Below, piece by piece: positions 56,860 through 64,000 of a stretch of 64,000 nt of DNA (its first letter is position 1; each line of letters starts with the position of its first letter). The notes beneath the pieces were generated by a model. That model saw only the letters and a program-made list of their open reading frames with translations. It was not told where the DNA came from and did no database searches. Origin of the DNA: Oscheius dolichura (Eukaryota; Nematoda; Chromadorea; Rhabditida; Rhabditidae); assembly GCA_932521035.1 (NCBI GenBank), contig OW051494.1, positions 8,728,001 to 8,792,000 on the forward strand. The letters run 5' to 3'. Position numbers and translations under genes: made by a program.

Positions 56860-59220
56860 GTTGAAAAAATTCTTTCTTATTTTTTTTGGAGGGGGGAATG
56901 GCTTGAACTATTTGGGGCGCTTTCCTAAAAGAACAAAGCAAAATGGAGAGAAGAATTCTTTCAGTTGTCTCTAATCTGCAGCTGAAAACTTTAAGTTGAC
57001 CATCAAAATCCTCAAAAATTCCACGGAAAAGCCATTAGAATTCGACTAGAGGCAGCCGGCGACTGGCGGTGAGAAATTTGAGCAGACAGTCGTAAATTGA
57101 AGAAGAACCAGCCCGGGTCAAAAACCAGGGGAGAGACCTTTGCAACGCAGCAGAAACACGATGGCGCTCGGTGGAGAAATGAGCGCCGTTCTTGAGAAAC
57201 TGAAAGGCAGGCAAGAGGGGGCGGGACAGAGAACTGGCCGCAGATCACTAACTCCCCCTTTCATACCACCTTGGGAAAAGGAGAGGCCAAGTTTTAACCA
57301 GAAAATTGATCTGGAGAAAGTTTTGGATTAATATTTTGGGTTTCCCGGATGGGATTGAGACAGGATCCTCAGAAGAGCCTTGAAATAAGTTGTAACAAGG
57401 AAGCAATTCAAGAGTCTGTTCCATTCCATTTTTTTCACGAATGGCTCTAAAAATGCGGCCAACTCAAAAGTCCACGTAGAATTCAATTTTTAGATTCAGT
57501 TTAGTAAGAGTAGTTTTAGTGGAAAAAAAAGATAAGAGGCCGTCTCCGGTGAATTTTGGGCAATTTTAAGTGGAAGAGTGAGATCAAGCTGCATTCCGAT
57601 GAAGGGAAACAGGAAATGGGCAGATTGACACTGTTCAAATGCCCCTAAAACGTGGAAACCGTTTCAGATTGGAAAGATTTGTAAAAAAAACCAAAAAAAC
57701 CATTGTTCGGCCGTAAGAAATCAGCCGCCCGACGCTCTCCGGGGTAGAAAATAGCGAAAAAAAGGTAAGGAAGCTGAAAAAGGCTGGGATATGGATCCCG
57801 GAACGAAGATAAGCCGGCAACCAAATGCATCCAGTCCTTCCTCTGGTCTTCGATCAGCTTTCTCCATTATATCCATTTCTTTTATCCCTTTTTCTCTAGT
57901 TCACGAGAAATTCTCCCAATTATGCAATACGACAAGATTCTTACTTCCCTGATCTATTTTCTCTCCGACGTGTTTATGAAAACTTTGCCCGGCTCAAAAC
58001 CGGGCGACTGATAGACTTATCTTATCAGCTATCAATAAGTCCGGAAAAGTCAAGAATTCTCCCCAAAAAATAAGTAGAGCGCTCAAAATCCAAGCCCATT
58101 GGAGCCATCTGATTCGATCAAAATGTGTTGGACCGTTTTCTCTTTCAAATAATTTCAGTGGCCCTGGTAGAGATCTTCAGACTGTTGCTTCCTTATGAGA
58201 GAAAGCTCCGACTACTCACGAGATTCCAAGGAACTGGGGGCCAGTAGCTGAACTACTATGAGAGAATGGAGAGGACACCCCATTTTTCAAAGAACTGAGA
58301 TTAGAATGGATTGATAAAGGCCGACTTTTCCTGCATTTATCGGATTAAACATGCATATTTCCCGATAGAGACTACCATCCTTTGCTGTTTACATGGACAT
58401 TTCTGCTCAGTTTTCAGTAATTTCACGTCTCAGAGACCCATAGGAAGGCTCCAAACACTGTTACATCCGGGTATAATTACAGTAAGACCAATCTAGGTCC
58501 CCTTTTCCATTCCAAGGCAGCGCTACCTCCATGAAACCTTTCCCCTCGAGCCGTAGCGACCCGCTCAAACTTTGCTGTTTGCGTCGCGCCTTTGTTTGCA
58601 TCACAAGTGGCTACGGCCTAGGGTCAGTAGGGGCTTCAGGGTCTCGCTTAGATTGTAAGAATCCCAATTTTTTCTAATTTCCTATCAAACAATCCGCCTG
58701 TTTGCCCTGAATACGCGATTAAAGCGTTGAAATGACCCAGAGGGTTCTTGGCCGCGGTCAAAACAGCGTCATATCTTTTTGTCGTAACATTAAAGCAATC
58801 CGTATATTCTAAGAACTTTATAAAGACTATTTTAGCTGGGTTAGCTTAGTTACTGTAGAAAGAAAGCGGGAAATGGCTCAATGTTGAGCGATTGTCTCCT
58901 CTTGAGCGTGGCATTTCGAGCCAATTCGCGCCCGAGCGCGGTGTTTTTGGCCACGATCCAGGCTGAATTTGGTGCGATTTTCGAACCAGGAGGGCTTTTT
59001 CCATCTTTGGCTCCATACTTTAGGTCGTTCGAAGTTCGGACGTGGGTTAGTTGGGTCCTAGCTCCGTCTAGAGGCGGTGGGAGACTTCGTGGGCCTCATT
59101 AGGCTTGATATTTTGAGCCGTTTGAGCCTTATGAGCCCTACCGACCAGTTAGATCGTCCTTATTTACGAATGCTTAGTTGTTTTCCCAGCGTACAGTCGC
59201 CTGCCCAAAATAGGACCCGG
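56860..59220. repeat. Peptide-gene flank and repeat superfamily unit
   Basis: 56880-57430 matches the downstream flank of the other peptide genes. 57480-57880 is unassigned. 57900-58610 is a well-preserved unit of the repeat superfamily (inverted copy at 33786-34620). 59100-59170 has the GACCAG-type segment again. Apart from the small frame at 57161, no gene is supported. Confidence 0.6.
57161..57331 (+). CDS. Small frame conserved with 38779-38949
   Basis: A 56-residue frame beginning MALGGEMSAVLEKLKGRQEG, with the same start and stop as the inverted copy at 38779-38949. It has no recognised domain. Whether it is translated cannot be judged. Confidence 0.25.
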   Translation: MALGGEMSAVLEKLKGRQEGAGQRTGRRSLTPPFIPPWEKERPSFNQKIDLEKVLD

Positions 59221-59400
59221 AGTTACGTGACCAAACCCGGGACCGACCCGATGTTCGGGTCAGAGGTTTCACTCTAGCCCGAACCCGACCCGACTTGCGG
59301 GTCAATGATTTCAAAATACCCGAACCCGGCCCGAATTTCGGGTAAAGTTCGGGTTCGGGTTGAAATTATCAGTTTCGGGTTTGCGCGCGCATGATGTTTA
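59221..59400. repeat. CCCGAACCCGACCCGA-type low-complexity repeat
   Basis: Imperfect alternation of CCCGAACCCG and CGGGTTCGGG words in both orientations over about 180 bases. This is simple-sequence expansion, not telomeric repeat. Confidence 0.6.
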
Positions 59401-59937
59401 TCTCGTGTTTTTTGGGGTCCTGCAGCGGAGATGCGCCGCGAAATTTGAATCGAAGACTTTTCCGTTGGAAATGGACTATATTTGTTCCTTTGAGACCTTA
59501 TAGCAAACGAGGATCACATTTTCGAGAATTTTTTTTCGCCTCATTTTAGTCCTCAAATTAGTTGTTGTTAGACAGAACACTAGATGCGCAGAAGCCGCTT
59601 TTATCGAAGAAATTTCCGATGGATTTTTTCGGGATTGCCGGTTTATAAAAATACGATTTTTCTCAATTTTTTACCTGATTTTTCAAGAAATTTTCTCAAT
59701 TTTTCCCATTTTTATCACCTTTTATCATTCTGTTTTTCAAATAATTTTCGGCGTTTACCCATTTTTGGCCAGGATTCGATTACAGACGTTATATTTAGTC
59801 CGTTTCCAACGCCTACTTCAGAACATTTGGTGTTGTTTTCTACTTTCTGTGATATCCCAAAGGGAGTTATCGCGAAGTACTCGGATTTTCCCATAAAAAT
59901 CCTGTAGCGGAGATGCTGCCTCACACACTTGTTAGAT
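59401..59937. mobile_element. Two half elements of the TATAGTCCGTTTCC family
   Basis: A right end (CCGTTGGAAATGGACTATA, to 59482) with the subterminal CGGAGATGCGCCGCGAA word, and a left end (TTTAGTCCGTTTCCAACG, from 59793), face away from each other. They are parts of two elements, not one. Confidence 0.5.
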
Positions 59938-60178
59938 ACTAACCAGGGAACCTGCTTGGTTGGCATCAGATCCAGAGACGCCACCTATTACGTTGTGTTC
60001 ATCGCCCTTTGAAACCCCTTATAAACAAATTTTGAGCTGCTGAGCACATGGATCATATGTGTGTCCCTGCGCTCAGCAGCTGAAAATTTGTGTCTAGGGA
60101 TTCAAAAGGTGCTGAGCAGAGCGTAACGTCTCTTGATCCGATGCCAACCTGGCGGTGTTCCCAGGTAAGAGGATAAGG
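59938..60178. mobile_element. 240-base imperfect hairpin element
   Basis: Arms at about 59938-60044 and 60078-60178 pair along their length, with matches such as GGTTGGCATCAGATCCAGAG and CAAATTTTGAGCTGCTGAGC, around a roughly 33-base loop. It is non-coding and MITE-like. Confidence 0.75.
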
Positions 60179-60952
60179 GGGATAATTGAAAAAGGGTGAA
60201 AAAACGCCGAAAAACTGTTTGTAATCAGCGAAATTGGCCCGAAGATGGGGGTGTATTGGAGGTGGGGTTCTATTAGAGGGTGGGGCTTTATATTTCCATT
60301 GTGCTCTGAGAGGGGGGTTCTAATAGAGGGCGGGGTCCTATTAGAGGTGGGGTTGTAATAGAGGTTTTACGGTATATAGCATGCAAGAAAATGAAAATTC
60401 AATATAATCTGGGACGCTACTAGATTTCCTTTTTTTTTCAATATACCCAACAATTCAGGCCTCTGAATATTGGCGTCACACATTACCGGTGACTCGAGCC
60501 ATTCTGATGTTCTGGGCTGTCAGAAGTCTCTTCATAAAAGGAACACGAGTGCGCCCTGTCAACCGATCTGGGGCACGTGCACGTGGACAAGCTTTTCCAC
60601 CGCATTCATCCTGCTCTTTTTTCTCCTATGGAATAGCGCAGTGCAAATGACAAGTCATCCTCGATGCGACACAGCCTCAATAAAGCCAATAAAGAGTTAG
60701 AGGCAAATACACAGGTGCGTATAGTTTTGTTTGCTTCGGATACTCCTAACGTCCATAAAAAGCTTCCCTTGTTAGTCTTCTTTGCATTTTGGTCTGCTAA
60801 CTGACCTTTGTGAAAGAAGAAATCGTCGTAAACATGATTAGGGTGATCTTAGGTAAGATAACGGCATTCCATGACAGCTGGTCCGCCTCCTGCATCAACT
60901 CATTGCTTCTTGCCTCTTCCCCAAATTTTCACTTTCAGAAATATCAACAAAA
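60179..60952. other. Region upstream of peptide copy F
   Basis: No gene. 60240-60370 is a GGGG-rich stretch with repeated GGTGGGGTTCTATTAGAGG-type units. 60460-60540 shares words with 31405 and 55620. The GGGGCGTRGC promoter word is not found, so copy F seems to lack the family promoter block. Confidence 0.4.
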
Positions 60953-61202
60953 ATGAAAATCTTCTTCATGGTCATGATTTTCGCCGCAGGAACCATTCTC
61001 CTCATCACTGCCAAACTTGCTGACCTCAACGAAGAAAGAGAGGCATGCTCGACTTTCATTTGTAATACTGTTACCTGTGCCCTTTGTGTAAGTTAATTAT
61101 TGTATTCGAATTTTAAAAAAAAATTTTCAGGGAGGAGGCTTTTGTTCCCCCACAGGGATCTGTGTTTGCAATATCAAAGGGCAAGGGCCAACCTGCCCTT
61201 AA
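60953..61202 (+). CDS. Secreted 8-cysteine peptide, copy F
   Basis: Exons 60953-61087 and 61131-61202 (43-base intron) encode 68 residues. Signal peptide about 1-20 (MKIFFMVMIFAAGTILLITA), short acidic leader, then CSTFICNTVTCALC and GGGFCSPTGICVC, x8 to the last cysteine. A CTTTCAG acceptor lies 14 bases before the ATG. The stop TAA is followed by AG and GTATC with a 3'UTR intron to about 61257; the next exon again has CCACCGCCACGTC. It is more divergent than A-E, and no TATA box was recognised. Confidence 0.83.
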
Positions 61203-61259
61203 AGGTATCTTATTTTGTATTACTTTACTGTAAACCAAATCTCGCCTTCATTTTCAGGG

Positions 61260-62290
61260 CTTGCCCTTCATCCCTTGCTCAAAGCCATATTCGCCTCACC
61301 ACCGCCACGTCCTCGTCCTTCTTCCCGCTCCCTGCCATGCTCCCAATGTCCAGCCGTCTCTTGACCCCGCCGTCTCCCGTCTGCCTTCGGGGCAGTGTAC
61401 ACATGCAAAAAATAGTCGCCCAGCAACCGCTTCTCTGCGTAAAATTGCCGAGGGTCGTGATTTTCACCAAATTATTATCAAAAGTTGGCCCTTACTTTTT
61501 TAGTTGTCGATTTTTTTCACAGATATTTAGCATATTTTCAATGGGAATGAGTAACTTCCGTTTATTTCTCGAACTTTCAGTAAGTACCCAATTTTCTTTT
61601 TAAAAAATCTTGGAATTAGGATGGCAATGGATTAGACCACTCGATGACAGCAGAAAGTTTTTAAATATTGTAGATTGTGCGAAATTGTTTCCGGTGGTTC
61701 ATTAATGAAGAAGGAATTTGTTTCATTAACAGAGCACATTCGGTAGACAATACCTTCGGCGTCTCCCTCTTATTGGTGCATATTTACACGTGTAAAATAG
61801 AAGGATGGTACCATGGTGACGGTTTTGCTTAGTAGTGTCAGGGCGACCCTGTAATAACCCTTCTATAGCCTGTTTCCAACCGAAAAGACGCGTAATTTTT
61901 CATTTTTGGTCTGTTTGGTGGCGCGAGGTTACATAATTAACCTTTAGCCACGGCGTTTCCGTTGGAAACCGACCAGTTGGGCCCAGAATCCAGAATCCCG
62001 AGGTCTAGGGCCGAAGATCCGAGACCTGGTATTCAAAACATCTACGCCCTACGCATGTAGTTGATAGGCATAATGAATGTTACTTTGGATTACTCTACTG
62101 CTACATCATGGATTGTCTAACAAGGAGGAATTCTGATGAAAGAAAAGCCCTCAAACAAGGAAATATAGCTGTTACTCTTTGTGTTGCGCGCTATTAGATT
62201 AATATCACCACATTCATCGAATTTCGCTATCCAGCCAGACACCTGTGTCCTTACCGGAAATATACCCTCGTTTTTTTGTCAAAAATTTGC
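61260..62290. other. Terminal exon of copy F and intergenic DNA
   Basis: 61258 to about 61440 is probably the terminal 3'UTR exon of copy F; its end is unclear. 61863-61976 is a small inverted-repeat element (CTGTTTCCAACCG and CCGTTGGAAAC). Nothing else is recognised. Confidence 0.4.
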
Positions 62291-62323
62291 CTATAAAACC
62301 CTATAAAAAGTATAATATAAAAG
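62291..62323 (+). promoter_or_regulatory. TATA-rich core promoter of copy G
   Basis: CTATAAAA (62291), CTATAAAA (62301) and TATAATATAAAAG (62311-62323) lie 42-74 bases before the ATG at 62365. The GGGGCGTRGC word of other copies is absent. Confidence 0.5.
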
Positions 62324-62364
62324 CATTTCTTTGAAGCCATATATTCAGTTCAGAGTACATCGCA

Positions 62365-62607
62365 ATGAAAGATACAATTATCATACTCTTTGTCCTGGCC
62401 CTCCTTCTCTCCATTACCGACGGATATTGTTCATCAACAATATGCAAAGGTGTAACGTGCTTACTTTGTGTAAGTTTTCGTCTTTACATGAGCAAGTATT
62501 TTCAGGGAGGTGGTAGTTGTGACCCATTCGGATTTTGTGTCTGTAAGATCCGGAAAAAAATCAGCCTCCTACGTGTCTATGAGGACTTCAAGCAACATTT
62601 AATTTGA
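62365..62607 (+). CDS. Divergent cysteine peptide, copy G (seven cysteines)
   Basis: Exons 62365-62469 and 62506-62607 (36-base intron, same phase and place) encode 68 residues. Signal peptide about 1-20 (MKDTIIILFVLALLLSITDG) runs directly into YCSSTICKGVTCLLC, without the leader of the other copies, then GGGSCDPFGFCVC. After the seventh cysteine the family tail is gone: a basic tail KIRKKISLLRVYEDFKQHLI ends at TGA, and an R1 repeat starts five bases later (62612). The AG-GTACC 3'UTR intron is missing. The gene is either a rearranged but working member or one damaged by the neighbouring repeat. Confidence 0.75.
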   Translation: MKDTIIILFVLALLLSITDGYCSSTICKGVTCLLCVSFRLYMSKYFQGGGSCDPFGFCVCKIRKKISLLRVYEDFKQHLI

Positions 62608-62611
62608 CTTT

Positions 62612-63260
62612 ATAGTGCATAAATTATGACAAAAAGGCCTATTGAGAGCTTTCTTATCTTATCTCTGGAAGTAGAAACAAGGTTAGATTCGAGTTGACTG
62701 GCTTCAAGACCGTAATACACTCTATTCCAAAGCTGTTTTTATAAATTTTTTGCAAAATTGCCCATCTGAGTCATCACTTTGAGGCCCAGCGACCAGTTTA
62801 ACCGTTGTCACGTTCCTTGACCTTTTTACAGTCACAAGATACAGCTGACTAGTAAGGAATCCAATCGGGAAGCGCTACGTCCTTCAAAGCCACGAGAAGT
62901 CCTGTGACCAGCTACAAATTTAGCTCCGACCGAAGCGAGCGATCTTCGAACAAGGAGACGGTGACTAACGTTCCGCACTTTTTGATACTATGAGAGTTAT
63001 GGTAGACAAGCGCCTCAGAAGAAGGAAAAGAGGGGATATTGAAGAAGGGCAGCCTGAACTAGGCTTCGAAGGTCTAGGTCAGATGAGCCTGGGGTGTTTT
63101 GACTATTCGGGGCTCTAGGAGGTCCAAAAAGGCTCGGTCAGCCACTAAATTCCTTTTCCCTGGCCTCCACTGGCCGAAAAGTCACAGGGCCAGATCTGAG
63201 TTGTTTTCTCCAGTATTCTCTCCACTATGAACACTTCTCTATTATAAGCCCCCCCCCCTT
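62612..63260 (+). repeat. Interspersed repeat R1, well-preserved copy
   Basis: 62612-62790 matches 48548-48730, and 62790-63260 matches 43380-43920 inverted with few differences. Core TTTTTGATACTATGAGAGT at about 62980-62998. Non-coding. Confidence 0.8.
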
Positions 63261-63351
63261 TTTTTTCATTATAACATGAGGCCTACCTTCTCTCGGAAGG
63301 ACTTCAGACTAAAAAGTGTTGGGCTCTGATGCAGAATAGAAGTCCACTCTA

Positions 63352-64000
63352 AAAATGGGGGTTCAATGGAAAAACACCAGTCCAATTGAGAAATAAGGGT
63401 CCAATGACTTGGTCGGCGCGGTCTACCCAGAGTTTCTTTTCTCAAAAAGTCTCTTCCCAGGCATGTTACATATGATTCGAAAGCTCTTGAACTGGCGAAT
63501 TCGATTGTATACAGGAAACAAAAGATAAGGTAATCACCTTTCCTTTAGTATCTCAGCAAATAATCGTGGATAAGCAAGCGAACGGCTATACTTGACAAAT
63601 AAGCACTGTTTCCTGGAGGTAGCTGTTTCTTCCTGTACAGTGTACACCACCAAATTCGCTAAAACAAGAGCTTTCAAATGATGTGTAACATGCCTGAGAA
63701 CATCCATTTTGGGCCAATACTGCTCTTCCGTTCACTGCCAACCTCGCCCCGTTCGACTAGTTAGACCTTGCTTATTTGTCTTACTACTATCTAGTTCAGA
63801 ATGTTATGGTGAAAAAGCTGGTATAGGTTACATTCCATAAAAATTAGCAATCGCTGAGATATCCACAGAAACGCTATTTTAACCCAAAAAAAAAATTATT
63901 CTGGGCTATATCTTGGCTATTTCCTTATCTTATGGAATATAACCTATTCCGTCTTTTTCACCATAAAATTCTGAACTAGATAGAAGTAAAAAACATAAAC
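63352..64000. repeat. Second copy of the 37.3-38.1 kb repeat, cut by the window end
   Basis: It matches 37301-38060 in direct orientation with few differences but lacks part of the doubled ACTTGGTCGGCGC unit. It includes the hairpin arms (63790-63850 and 63920-63990). It continues beyond the window. Confidence 0.85.

Noticed and set aside
59221-59400. Internal telomere repeat
   Set aside because: Units are CCCGAACCCG and CGGGTT variants, not TTAGGC.

Overview
This window looks like nuclear DNA from a rhabditid-type nematode. Genes are split by short introns (often 35-60 bases) whose acceptors match TTTTCAG, several start codons sit 8-20 bases after such an acceptor (as with spliced-leader trans-splicing), and the recognisable genes are a Skp1-related (skr) gene, a two-domain C-type lectin, an arrestin-domain protein and a core 1 galactosyltransferase. 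Species and chromosome cannot be named from the sequence alone. Exon boundaries were read by eye from splice consensus, frame and homology.

Left part (1-10.4 kb): an unrecognised three-exon gene with a broken frame, the skr gene, the clec gene (one frame break in its second lectin domain) and a nine-exon arrestin-domain gene. From 10.4 to 22.0 kb I see no convincing protein gene: it holds a tRNA-Ala, CT-rich sequence, a 140-base hairpin element and an unusual cluster of AACTGTGGC-type words. The six-exon T-synthase gene follows at 22.0-25.4 kb, with a tRNA-Asp antisense inside its fourth intron.

Right part (25.4-64 kb) is an accessory, repeat-rich region. Its main content is a family of small secreted cysteine-rich peptides: seven two-exon genes (26.4-, 32.6+, 36.0+, 39.6-, 56.2+, 61.0+ and 62.4+ kb) plus a signal-peptide relic at 33.7 kb. 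They share a signal peptide, one tiny phase-0 intron just after the fourth cysteine, a C-x4-C-x4-C-x2-C-x4-C-x5-C-x-C array, usually an eighth cysteine, a promoter block and a spliced 3'UTR. Two copies with identical coding sequence lie in a 1.8-kb inverted duplication (25.40-27.21 and 35.54-37.30 kb) that begins about 30 bases after the T-synthase stop codon. A second, older inverted duplication carries two five-exon multi-pass membrane receptor-like genes (40.98-42.24 minus, 53.08-54.34 plus).

Between these genes lie terminal-inverted-repeat elements (TTAA-flanked AGGGAC family, TATAGTCCGTTTCC family, CACCCGTAAAGTCTC family, long hairpins) and a diverged interspersed repeat superfamily with a shared core, copied at least nine times. 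The likely picture is a housekeeping left arm next to a fast-evolving cluster of putative defence peptides and receptors, duplicated and rearranged among repeats.
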